From: Boswellia sacra
Taxonomy: Eukaryota; Streptophyta; Magnoliopsida; Sapindales; Burseraceae
Direction: 5' to 3'
DNA length: 64,000 bases
Assembly: GCA_013180625.2 (NCBI GenBank)
Contig: SNVD02010242.1
Location: 124,001 to 188,000, forward strand
Under the pieces are notes generated by a model. The model was given only the letters and a program-made list of their open reading frames with translations. It searched no databases and had not been told where the DNA came from. Positions within the stretch are counted from its first letter, which is position 1. Each line of letters opens with the position of its first letter. Below are positions 1 to 10,606 of the stretch, piece by piece. The translations under genes were made by a program, and so were the position numbers.

Positions 1-2174
1 ATCACTAATCTGGATGCCGGGATTTTCTTGACAAACTTGATTTTTAAATGCAGGCATCATCAAATTGCCTACATTTGCTTCCTTATTACCACTACTAGTA
101 GTGATCATATTAGAGATCTTTTCATCATTTTCTTTCCGGGTAGAGGCCTGGCTTTGACATGCTTTTACTTTATCCTCTACCTTGTTTAGGCTAACCTTCT
201 CAAAAATGAGAGTTCTTGCTTTGGACGATTGAACTCTAGACAATGCATTAGGCTTTCTGCTTTGAGCTCGGGGATAAGGCTCATATGGAGTAGGTGATAC
301 GTCAACTGAAGTGGTTGATCTCCTTGGTCTTCCTCTCTTTGACGGTTGCCTAGATAAAGCAGTCCCGGTAACTTGAGCAGTGGGCTCTTCCACAGCTGGT
401 GATAAAACTTCTGCTTCAAGTTTCGTAAGGCGGCTCCTGTAATTACTTAGTTCTGATTGCAACTGACCAATAACATTCCATAGCTGAGCATTCTCTGCAG
501 ACTGCATGCTCAGAACCAAAGAAACCCACATATCCACAGTCATAACCATGAGCTAACTAAAATAATTCCAAGCATAATGAAAAAGTTTAAGATAAGAACT
601 CATACTTGAGCTTCCCAGAGTTGTTGATGCTTTTGAGAAAGTTTTGTCAATGGCCTGATAATTCCTCTTTGAGAGGATTGGCCAAGGGATGCTGAGCAAT
701 CGGGTGCCACTTGAGGCATTGAAGAAGCATAACCATATCCTCCTTGGCAAGGATAAGTGCAGGGTAGCTGTGTTTGTTGACCTGGGGCACACCAAGAAGA
801 GGGATCCCAAGGGCCTGTCAACAAGAAGAGCTTCAACTTTATCTGACTGATACTATATGCAGTTAACACAAGCCAAACATGTAACAAGAACTATACAAAA
901 TATCTGACTAGATGCAGTAATCTATATATAATTGATATGGACAATCATAGCCTGATAAAATTAATCTGAACCAAAAGTTAAAGATACAATAAAATTGAAT
1001 ATGTTAACAGTAATTTCGAAAAACAAAATATACCTAGCTTACAAACCACTGGAGTTGTATAATTACCTGGAAAGCCCGGATAGGGGTAACCAACAGGATA
1101 ACAAAAATTAGGAATCTGGGGCTGGTTGCTTGATGAAGTTGCTCCTCCAATCACAGCTGGGGCTTGCCAGCTAGCATTCATTGTTCCAAGGGGAGTGAAT
1201 GTCTGAAAAGTAGAAGGCATGTTGACTCCAGGTAAATAGTAACCAGGCCGCGGAGGCATCCAAAAGGGCATGGTTGATTGGGCTAACTGCAGCAGTGGCT
1301 GCCCCTGCTGAACCTGATTGCTTGCAGAATTTGGTTGCATAATTGGTAATTGCTGCCATTGACTTGCAACAATGGAAGAGGGTGAATGTGTGGATACATA
1401 AGGTCTTGAATTTAATAAAGACTGGTCCACATGTTGAGCCGTGTGTGACCATTGAAGAACTGATGGATATTGCTGATTTATACAAGTTGCATTTTCATTC
1501 AAAGGGCTCCCATTTTTAGTATTCTTTCCATCAGGTGGGAGATTGGCTGTATTTTGCTCTTCGTTGATCTGTTCATGAGCAGATTCAAGTTAAACTTAAT
1601 AAATAGTACTACAAACAGCCAAGAATAACATAGTTTCCTGTCACATAAGCATACTATTTCTCTATGCAGATATTCATCTCTGGTCTGTAAATGTTAATGA
1701 ATCATATCAGTGAAAGGGCCTGATTTTCACACTCCTAACAGATTAAAACTGTTGTTGCTGCTTTCCCAAACCAAGATAACCTCTACTTGTATACTCCACA
1801 CAGAAGAACATGACCAAATAAACAAAAAAGGACTAATAAAAATATTAACAATGTCATGGTTTCCTATATATGGTACCATGTTATGTACCATTTGGAATAA
1901 CAGTACTCATGGAACCCTAGCACAACATTTCTTCTGAATCTTTGATGGAAACCCTTTTCTAACCATTAAAAGATAAACAAAGTGCAATAAGATTGGAAAT
2001 AGAAGGATTGCAAAAAAAGCTACAGAGATTGAAGATGGGGTTTCAGCAAAGAAAGCAAAAACCTTTTTTGTTTTTAACAAAAAAACCTGAGAGTCATACC
2101 AAGATGTCATTAGTCTCAGCTGCTACTTCTTGATTAGTAGATGAAGTAATCTTCTGCTCCTCCTTCTTGTCCAT
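1..2174 (-). CDS. Q/P-rich protein with AT-hook-like patch (partial, 3' end outside window)
   Basis: Four exons can be joined by GT/AG sites with matching phase: 2100-2174, 1067-1568, 606-814 and 501 down to the left edge, about 429 codons so far. The start at 2174 (MDKKEEQKITSS) opens the only frame that splices cleanly. Exon 2 is rich in Gln, Ser, Pro and Tyr (low-complexity, prion-like). Exon 3 continues with a WDPSSW stretch and ends in KLSQKHQQLWEAQ. Exon 4 begins SAENAQLW, predicts a short coiled coil (GQLQSELSNYRSRLTKLEAEV region) and then a basic KRGRPRR patch like an AT-hook. This suggests a nuclear, DNA- or chromatin-associated protein, but that is inference; I do not recognise the family. 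Intron 3 (502-605, 104 nt) was preferred over a 53-nt alternative, which is too short for plants. Exon 2 has a second in-frame donor 24 nt further on. The leader upstream of 2174 is pyrimidine-rich on the minus strand. Confidence 0.8.
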
Positions 2175-2746
2175 GGCATTGAAAGGTTGATTTAAAAAAG
2201 AGTTTCCAGGTGAGTAAAGTGTGTAATGGTTTAATCACAATGAGTAGTAGGTCAAAGCCATTAAAGAGCAGAAAAAGAGCCCGAATGTCTTCTTCAGAGC
2301 AGAGAGAATGTGAGAGAATTTACAGCTTTTCTGGTTCCTTGTTCTTGTTGCAGACTTGTCTTCCTGTCTGTTAAAATCCAACTAATTAAATTACATATTA
2401 CTTAATTCACTTTAACGTACTAAGTGTTAAGTGGCCAACTGACCATTAATATTAATTTTTCTTTTCGCTTTTAAAGTTGAACAACATCACACTGACGCCC
2501 TCTGTACAATGGCCTAGAACACTAACACTATTCGTAATTGTATACATTTTCATTAATTGCACATAGGAAACACTTGGGACTCAACTACTCCCCAGCTTAG
2601 TCTGAAATTTAAGTACGCAAATTTTTTAAATATAAAAATAAAATATAATTGAAAAATATCTCGCAACTTTCAATGTTGTTAGCCCAATCCTGGTCAATTA
2701 CCGTGTCAATGTCAGTCATAACTTTTTGTCGATCCTAGCTGTTAGT
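2175..2746. other. 5' leader and promoter region of the left-edge gene
   Basis: From 2175 to about 2370 the minus strand is CT-rich, as plant leaders often are; the transcription start is probably in this stretch. Beyond 2380 base composition drops to AT-rich intergenic DNA. I see no clear TATA box and no ORF worth calling. Confidence 0.4.
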
Positions 2747-3245
2747 TGGGGGTAATAATTTGTGTCATGTATCATCTCATTTACTTATTCGAATTAAGAT
2801 ACGAATACGAATATAATATAATTAATAAACATGTTATTCATATGTTATAATCGTATAATATTTAATTTATATAATTTACTTACTTATTTAATCTATTTAT
2901 ACATAATATATTATATATTATATATTTATATCAATTAAAATTATTTTTAGAATATATATTATTGATAGTATAAAATATTGTTAAAATCATCGTAATTTAT
3001 TATTTTATAAATTAATTTACTTTATAATATAAAATTTTCAGTTTTATAATAACAATTTATATCATTAAATTAACTTATATATTAAGAATAGACAAAATAT
3101 GTTTAACTATTCATGTCATTAAATAGATTAGTCTGTTAAACACTCTCAACACGAATCCAACCCGTTTATTAATCGTGTACTGTGTATCTTGCTCGTATCG
3201 TATTTATGTCGTATTTGTGTGTCGTAACCCAAATTGACATCCCTA
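2747..3245. mobile_element. hAT-like MITE, 499 bp
   Basis: The ends are inverted repeats: TGGGGGTAATAATTTG on the left, and TAGGGATGTCAATTTG reading inward from the right. They are flanked by an 8-bp near-duplication, CTGTTAGT (2739-2746) and CTTTTAGT (3246-3253), one mismatch. An 8-bp target site and TAGGG-type ends fit the hAT superfamily. The right subterminal part repeats ACGA-type motifs (TACGACAC, ACACGATTA). The middle is AT-rich with no coding capacity, so it is non-autonomous. The same end motif reappears on the large element at 50513-59542. Confidence 0.65.
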
Positions 3246-5440
3246 CTTTTAGTTCAAGTCATTGAACCAAAATAACAGTCAACAATATACAATAATTTAA
3301 AAAATCTATGAAATATATTCAATCGATTCCGTTTTGTTATGTATTTTATATTTATATTTTTAAATTAATTTAAAAATAATAATTAATATTAAATTTAAAA
3401 AATATGTTATTAATATTAATATAAAATATATTAAAAATATATAATATAAAAAATATGATACAAAATAGATAAATAAATAACTTCAAAAGATAGCATTGAT
3501 AAAAATCTTGATAAATCAAAAAATCTCACGATATATATTATTTAATTTTAAATGTGGGTAGGTAATAATATTATGCGCCTCATATTGAGAAAAAGTCTTT
3601 GCTAAATAGGATATGCCCAGCTGACGTACTTGTGTAACAAAATTCTATGTTACATGTATTTACTTTTTAAGGAAAATAATCTCGAAAACGATTAATAAAA
3701 AAGAGAAAAATAAATTAAAAGTTTAGTATTATAAAATTCTTTGGATAATTTTTAAAAAAATCAAAACTACATAAAAATTAAAAAAATAATCAAGCTTTTT
3801 TCTAAAAAAATTTAGATGTGATATGGACTCAAACTAGGTAGCTCTTTTTAATAAGCGCAATAGTTAAAAAACTACTTTTTTTTATGTAGTAATGATGGGC
3901 CTCTAAAGCTAAAAAAACAAACAAAAATTGATAACGTGTCAAACATTAACTACGAGATTATTTATTTTAATCAAATTTAAATATAATTAAATAATTTAAA
4001 AAATTATTTTTATTTAATTTAATATTTAATTACTTATTTTTAATCTTTATTATTTGAATAAAAAAATAAAAAAATAACTTTATTTCTTCTCAAACATATA
4101 AAAAATATAAAATATCTTTAATATCTCTAGAATCAAATCTTCTTTGTGAAATTTAGGGTGTGTTCATTCTTGTTTCATGTGTTTTCGTTTTTAAAATAAT
4201 TTAAGAATATATGGTTGATTTTGAATTATTTTGAATTTTGAAAAGAATACGTGATTGAAATTAAAAATAAATTATATTAAAAAATGTGTAATACAGAAAA
4301 TAAAATTTGAAAATAAGAAAGAACAGAGCCGTAGCTAACCGTTGATTCTTCTTCGTATGCGATCAACGTCTCGCTTTGTTAAACTAGCTGCCACCCACCT
4401 CTTCTCTGCAACAGTGATGGGCTTCAGTTCTCCGATGCCGGCGAGTTAATCTTCTCCGACAACTTTCCCAGGCTAAATCAATCCGTCCGTCCTCTACGAC
4501 TAAGAGCAACACGTCTTGTCGACGATACGGGAAGGGTAAGACCGCCGCACGCTGTGCTATCACGAGCACTTCGAAAATAAATGGCTGGAAGCCGACAGAA
4601 GGATAAATCGATCTCATCTATAAAGCCGGATTTGGACGGTTCATATTGATTGGGACGCGTGTGGAGATCTGTGAGAAGTTTTTGGGGTTGCAATGGTTTT
4701 ATGGTCAATGGGTTGTTGTGTGTGGTTGTTCAATGTAGTGGAAGGGTGATGGTCACAGGCTAGCAGCGGCGCGGCATATGTGTTGGTGATGATGAACAAC
4801 CGAGGTCGTGGCAACGGACGATTGACTTTTTTTTTTTAAATTGTTTTTCATTTTTAGAAAAAGTAATAATCAATATTTAATATCAATAAATTAAATTAAG
4901 TATTAATTATGTTCTTGTATTATAAGGTTATGTATAAATTGTTTTGTTATTTGTTATTTTTATTAATATATTTTAGTTATATTAACTAATCTAAACAAAA
5001 GTTGGTTAATAATTGGACAAAAAAAATTTAAATAAAATAAAATGAATTTAATAATTTAAACAATATAATTAATAAATACTAAATGTATGATTATTAATAA
5101 TTTTATTTTAATTTTATTAATTATTTAATTTTTAAAAGGATTACAATAATTACTGAGATAAATATTTTACATTTTCTATTGTAAGGGTTAAAAAGTCGCA
5201 TTAAAAATAAGATATTTTCTTATTATTTTTTTAAGAGATGTACAAAAGAGTAAATAAATATGTTATTAAATGGTATAAATTAAATTTTAAAAAATATTTA
5301 GACATAAAAAGTGTTAAGTGATAGAAATAAATATCATTTACGATTTTTAAATTTTTTAAAAGTATGATTACGTTTTAAAATTCTTTCATAAATTTGATTT
5401 TTTTTAATAATATTATTATATTTTTTATGTGATCGATTAT
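3246..5440. other. AT-rich intergenic DNA with a GC-richer island
   Basis: Most of this stretch is very AT-rich with no ORF of interest. An island at about 4325-4835 is clearly GC-richer (CGACG, GCCGCC, CGGCGCGGC runs) and holds short overlapping ORFs on both strands. None has recognisable motifs or flanking splice sites that I can trust. It could be a fragment of a captured gene or the 5' region of a transposon; I cannot decide. Confidence 0.4.
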
Positions 5441-5445
5441 GTTAA

Positions 5446-5803
5446 TGATGTAGTTCTACAGCAACTGAATTCTGTAGTAACTCAACTCTGAAGCAACTGA
5501 ATTCTGGTTACTTTTACTTTTAGAAGTCTTTGTCATTTTGTGACTATAAAATGATGTTGTTTAAGTGTTTTCTTTTTATTATTTTAAGTTGCACCAAAAC
5601 GCTAAGTTTTGGTTTTAGTCGGTACAAACAAATATCCATTTGGTTACAAAGGATGAAAGAACCATTGAGTATTCTTTTCTTTCTCCCCCATTTCTCATTT
5701 TTTTGATTTTGGAGAGAGCTTTCTTCTGGAAATTTCATTTTTAATGAACGAAGTTGCTCTGTTGAAATAGAGCTCCTTTCAATCCAGTTGATTTTCTACA
5801 TCA
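5446..5803 (+). repeat. 5' LTR of the gypsy element
   Basis: It is 358 bp, TGATGTAG...CTACATCA. It contains the repeated motif GCAACTGAATTCTG near its start and a CTATAAAATGATG TATA-like box near 5543. It matches 10280-10601 almost throughout, with an extra pyrimidine-rich segment of about 35 bp near 5670-5710 that the 3' copy lacks. Confidence 0.95.
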
Positions 5804-5807
5804 AAGT

Positions 5808-5818
5808 TGGTATCAGAG
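5808..5818 (+). other. Primer binding site, tRNA-Met type
   Basis: TGGTATCAGAG lies 4 nt after the end of the 5' LTR. It is complementary to the 3' end of initiator tRNA-Met, the usual primer of plant LTR retrotransposons. Confidence 0.9.
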
Positions 5819-5835
5819 TTTGGCGTTCCCAGGTG

Positions 5836-6953
5836 ATGGCTGGCAAAGATGGAGATGGTCACTGCGTCAGCAACGCAGATTCTAACGTGTAGGCCCTTCG
5901 GGCATCTTTTACTCAGCTTGAGCAATGATTTGATGCTCTATCTCTTGATGTACAACGGATCCTTACTGTCATAGGTGGCGATGATCGAAATAAACGGTGA
6001 ACCCAACATCATGAAGATAGAAATGTTGCTCATGGGTCTCTTGAGAAAGTTCCTACTCGATGACGGATTCGGAGAGATGAATGTTCCCTTCCATCAGACA
6101 GCTCAGATTCAACATCTGATGATAGTCTTGAGGCTTTGATTTTTTATGAGTCAAGGTATGACCATACTCTGTGATTTGAACGTCGTAACAATGACTATAA
6201 ACTGAAATTTGATATACCTATTTTCATGGCCACATGCATATTGAAGAATTTCTTAAATGGTTAAAATCTGTGGAAACTTTCTTTGAGTGTATGGACATTC
6301 CTGAGCATAAACAAGTGAAGCTTGTCATGTATAAGCTTAAAGGTGGAGCAGTTGCTTGGTGGGATCAACTCCAAAATCATCGTCGTCGGGAAGGAAAACA
6401 ACCCATCCGTTCATGGTCTCGAATGAAACGATGGATGAAAGAACGATTCCTACCTACTGATTATGATCAGATTCTTTATCAGCAATATCAAAATTGCTAG
6501 CAGCGTTCTAGGATTGTCAGTGAGTACACAGAAGAATTTTATCGATTAAATGCTCGAGTTAATACTAATGAAATAGAAAGGCAGCAAGTCTCTCGGTATC
6601 TTGGGGGTTTACGGGATGAGATTCGAAACAATTTGGCTTTGCATTCTATTTGGCAGTTAACAGAGGCTATTAATCTAGCTTATAAAGTGGAGTCAAATCT
6701 CTCTCGGGGTATAAGCAGGGGTTCATCTAGCCGTTGAACTCAATTTGATAATTCTCTTGATAAGTTGCCAGTTCATGCTACTTCTCAAACCACTCCATAA
6801 TTTACTACTGGTAACAGTAAAGCTACTGGAAAAGGACCAGCTCAAGTTGGTAAGCCATCTAACCCACCAAATCCTTATGCACGTTCTGCTCCAATTAAGT
6901 GTTATCGTTGTAACCAACCAGGACACCGCTCAAATGTTTGTCCTCAATGCCAA
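5836..6953 (+). pseudogene. gag of the gypsy element (stops and a frameshift)
   Basis: A start at 5836 opens a gag-like frame. The frame is broken by in-frame stops at 5890, 5926, 5998, 6061 and 6172, and a 1-nt loss in a T run near 6222 shifts it. The conserved retrotransposon gag core runs 6234-6720 (WLKSVETFFE, GGAVAWWDQL, ERFLPTDYDQ, YTEEFYRL, YLGGLRDEIRNNL), with further stops at 6498, 6735 and 6798. A zinc knuckle of the CCHC type (CYRCNQPGHRSNVC) ends at about 6945. Each of the eight stops can come from one C-to-T change in a CGA, CAA or CAG codon. Confidence 0.85.
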
Positions 6954-7589
6954 TTGGTGAATGTTATTGATGATAATTCTGAGGTTAATGATGAGCAAGA
7001 TGTGCGTAAAGAGAATGAAACTGATGGGGTTGAATTGGTTGAAGGAGACGAATGTGATCCAGTCCTTTGCATAGTTCAACGAGTCATTTTGACTAAGCAA
7101 CGCGAATCGTCTCAACGACATTCTATTTTTCTGACCCGTTGTACTATACTTAAGAAAGTTTGTGATGTTATCATTGACAGTGGAAGTTGTGAAAATATAG
7201 TGTCAAAATCATTAGTGCAAGCCCTCAACCTGCCTACTGAGAACCATCCATGCCCTTACAAAATTGGTTGGATCAAAAAGGGTTCTGAGACTATGGTGAA
7301 GATTTGTCGCATTCTTTTATCTATTGGGAAATTTTATCAGGATGAGGTTCTTTGTGATGTGGTTGATATGGACGCTTGCCATATCTTACTTGGTCGTCCA
7401 TGGCAGTTTGATGTGAATGGTTTACATAGAGGAAAAAAAATTGCTATGTTTTTCAGTGGAAAGAGAAGAAGATTATCTTACTTTCTCTTACTCCAAAGCA
7501 AAGTAGTCCACCCAAGCCTACTTTATTCACCATTTCTGGTCTTGAGTTTTGTGCAGAAGTTAAAAATAGCTCAGTTGTCTTTCTTTTAG
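6954..7589 (+). pseudogene. Retropepsin-like aspartic protease of the gypsy element
   Basis: This continues the gag frame. It holds the aspartic protease motif DSGSCENIVS at about 7180-7210 and the typical CHILLGRPWQFD block near 7377-7410. These identify the protease that cleaves the gag-pol polyprotein. The frame ends at 7589, and a frame-shifted link region (7590-7742) joins it to reverse transcriptase. It is part of one decayed polyprotein, not an independent gene. Confidence 0.8.
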
Positions 7590-7742
7590 TGGCTAAAGGT
7601 GATTCAATTCAGTCCTATTCTTTGCCACCTGAGGTTCATAACTTGTTAGAGGACTTTTCTGATTTAACGCCATATGATTATCTGACGAATTACCTCCAAT
7701 GCGTGATATCCAACATCAAATTGACTTCTTCCTGGTTCTAGT

Positions 7743-8927
7743 TTGCCTAATCTTTCTCATTATCGAATGTGCCCAAAAGAACATGAGATCTTACAGGGCA
7801 TAGTTGATGATTTATTGGCTAAGCAGTTAATTCGGGTGAGCATTAGCCCGTGCGCTGTCCCTGCTTTACTTGTTCCAAAGAAGGACGGTAGTTGGAGAAT
7901 GTGTGTTGATAGTCGAGCCATTAACAAGATCACCATAAAGTACCGTTTTCCTATTCCTCGTCTTGAGGACATGCTAGACAAATTAGAGGGGTCACGAATT
8001 TTCTCTAAGTTGGACTTGAAAAGTGGTTATCACCAAATTCGGATTCGACCTGGAGATGAATGGAAAACAGCGTTTAAAACTCGTGAAGGCCTTTACGAGT
8101 GGCAGGTCATGCCTTTTGGACTATGCAACGCTCCAAGTACTTTTATGCAGCTTATGAACCAGATCTTAAAACCATTTATTAGACAATTTATTGTGGTGTA
8201 TTTTGATGACATTTTGGTGTATAGTTCTAGCCACGAAGAGCACTTAGTTCATCTTCGCCAAGTCCTTAAGGTCTTACGCCAAAACAAGCTATTTTTGAAC
8301 CTCAAAAAGTGTGAATTCTTCACTAATCAGATCTTGTTCTTGGGGTTTGTTATCAGTAACCAAGGGATACATGTAGATAATAAAAAGATACAAAGCATCC
8401 GTGAATGGCCTACTCCTTCATCTATCCACGAAGTTCGTAGTTTTCATGGTTTGACAACCTTTTATCAGCGTTTTATACGAAACTTTAGCACCATTGTTGC
8501 ACCAATAACTAATTGTCTCAAGAATGGTAAGTTTAATTGGGGGCATGAACAAGAGGCTAGCTTTGCTATTATGAAGGAGAAACTTAGCTCCGCTCCTGTC
8601 TTGGCACTTCCAAATTTTGATAAAGTTTTTGAGGTTGAAACTGATGCTTGTATGACTGGGATTGGGGCTGTCCTGTCACAAGAAGGTAGACCAATTGAAT
8701 ATTTCAATGAAAAGCTCAATGAGACTCGTCAGAAATGGACAACTTATGAGCAAGAACTTTATGCTATTATAAGGGCATTCCAACATTGGGAGCATTATTT
8801 AATTCAGAAGGAATTTATATTATACAGCGATCATCAAGCTCTCAAATACATGAACTCTCAGAAAAATTTGAGCTGGATGCATGCTAGGTGGGTGCTTTTC
8901 CTTCAAAAATTCACTTTTCTTTTTTAA
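7743..8927 (+). pseudogene. Reverse transcriptase and RNase H of the gypsy element
   Basis: A 394-codon open stretch carries the reverse transcriptase blocks in order: [57 protein letters not shown], and the catalytic [10 protein letters not shown] at about 8199-8230. RNase H follows ([34 protein letters not shown]). It is the best-preserved part of the element and is in the same frame as gag and protease. It stops early at 8927; the end of RNase H continues in another frame (8930-9000), so the product would be truncated. Confidence 0.9.
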
Positions 8928-9119
8928 ACACAAGGCTGGGCAATTTAATAAAGCAGCTGATGCTCTACATAGACGTGCAAATATGCTTGTTATTTTGCAA
9001 ACAAACAGAGATTACAAGCTTTGATTCTTTGTAAGATCAATATGAAGATGATGATGACTTTGGTAATATTCGGGCTGGCTGTGTTAAACATGACAATATG
9101 GGTGATTTTCACATTCAAC

Positions 9120-10279
9120 AAGGTTTCTTGCTCAAAGGAAATTAGTTATGCATTCCCAAGACATCTTTGCGTGAGCACCTTATTCAGAACCTACATTCAG
9201 GAGGTCTTGCTGCTCACACTGGCAGGGATAAAACAATTGCTGCAGTAGAAGATCGATTTTATTGGCCACACATGAAGCGAGAGATAACCAAATTTGTGCA
9301 ACATTGTGGGGTTTGTCAAACTGCTAAAGGGCAAGCTCAAAACATAGGCCTATATACTCCTTTACCCATCCCAGCCAACATTTGGGAGGATATTAGTATA
9401 GACTTAATATTGGGTTTACCTTCAACCCAACGAAAAAAGGATTCTATTTTTGTTGTTGTTGACAGGTTCTCTAAAATGGCCAACTTCATTCCATGTCGGA
9501 AGACTGCTGATGCCATTAATGTAGCCAACTTGTTCTTTCAAGAGATTGTTCGTTTACATGGCATTCCTAAGTCCATAACTTCTGACCGTGATGTCAGATT
9601 TGTGAACCATTTTTGGCGTGTATTGTGGAAAAGATTTGATACAACTTTGAATTTCAGTAGCACCTGTCATCCCCAAACCGATGGCCAAACAGAGGTTGTC
9701 AATAGAACCTTGGAGTCCATGATTCGTAGCATAGCTGGAGATCAGCCGAAAATGTGGGATCACGCTCTTGCTCAAGCTGCATTTGCCTTCAACAGTATGG
9801 TAAACAGGTCAACTGGTCGTTCTTCCTTTTCTATTGTCTACACTAAAGTGCCTAACTCTACTGTGGATTTAATTGGTTTACCATATTCTAAGAGTAAATC
9901 AGCTGAGCAGCTGGCTGAAAATGTTCAGCAAATTCACCAGGAAGTCAGACAGAAGCTTGAAGCATCCAATGCCCATTATAAGGCTACTGCTAATCAACAT
10001 TGTCGTGAGAAACTTTTTAAAGAGGGAGACTTGGTCATGATTCACCTTAGCAAGCATCGTTATCCAGCAGGCACCTACCATAAACATTAGGCCAAGAAGA
10101 TGGGTCCATTTTGTATCAAAAAGAAGTTTGAGGATAATGCATATGTTATTGATCTTCCAGACCATATGAGAATCTATAACACTTTCAATGTCAAGGATAT
10201 TTTTCAATATTTTCCCCCTGATAATGTAGCGGTTCTTGAAGATCACTCGAGGTCGAGCTCTTTTGAAAGTGGAGGAGAT
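9120..10279 (+). pseudogene. Integrase of the gypsy element
   Basis: The zinc-binding HHCC module ([28 protein letters not shown]) is followed by the DDE core: D in SIDLILGLP (about 9395), D in TSDRDVRF (about 9580) and E in [11 protein letters not shown] (about 9690). The open frame 9167-10090 stops in the C-terminal domain ([20 protein letters not shown]). The remainder (PFCIKKKFEDNAYVIDLP, FNVKDIF) continues in another frame to about 10230. A polypurine tract GGAGGAGAT at 10271-10279 abuts the 3' LTR. No chromodomain is seen. Confidence 0.9.
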
Positions 10280-10601
10280 TGTGCAATTCTGCAGCAACTG
10301 AATTCTGCAGTAACTCAACTTTGTAGCAACTAAATTGTGGCTACTTTTACTTTTAGAAGTCTTTGTCATTTTGTAACTATAAAATGATGTCGTTTAAGTA
10401 TTTTCTTTTTATTATTTTAAGTTGCACCAAAACGCTGAGTTTTGGTTTTGGTCGGTACAAACAAATATCCATTCGGTTACAAAGGGTGAAAGAATCATTG
10501 AGTATTATGGAGAGAGCTTTCTTCTGGAAATTTCATTTTTAATGAACGAAGTTGCTCTGCTGAAACAGAACTCCCTTCGATCCAGCTGATTTTCTACATC
10601 A
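10280..10601 (+). repeat. 3' LTR of the gypsy element
   Basis: It is 322 bp and aligned with 5446-5803. It starts right after the polypurine tract, ends CTACATCA, and is followed by the GTTAA target duplication. Its first bases (TGTGCAATTC) have diverged from the 5' copy. Confidence 0.95.
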
Positions 10602-10606
10602 GTTAA

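Larger units (their letters stand above)
5446..10601 (+). mobile_element. Ty3/gypsy LTR retrotransposon, complete but decayed (5.16 kb)
   Basis: The element has two LTRs (5446-5803 and 10280-10601), a tRNA-Met primer site, gag, protease, reverse transcriptase, RNase H and integrase in gypsy order, and a polypurine tract. The flanking 5-bp duplication GTTAA (5441-5445 and 10602-10606) is perfect and fixes the boundaries. The 5' LTR starts TGATGTAG and the 3' LTR ends CTACATCA, an 8-bp terminal inverted repeat. By hand alignment the LTRs differ at about 20 of about 308 aligned bases, nearly all transitions, plus a deletion of about 35 bp in the 3' LTR. Stops and frameshifts in every domain make it non-functional. 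No chromodomain is visible after integrase. The short LTRs and integrase C-terminus resemble Reina/CRM-like chromoviruses, but the clade is inferred. Confidence 0.95.

Noticed and set aside
553..605. A 53-nt intron in the left-edge gene
   Set aside because: It is shorter than plant introns normally are. An acceptor 51 nt further on gives a 104-nt intron and a more natural junction (WEAQ|SAENAQLW).
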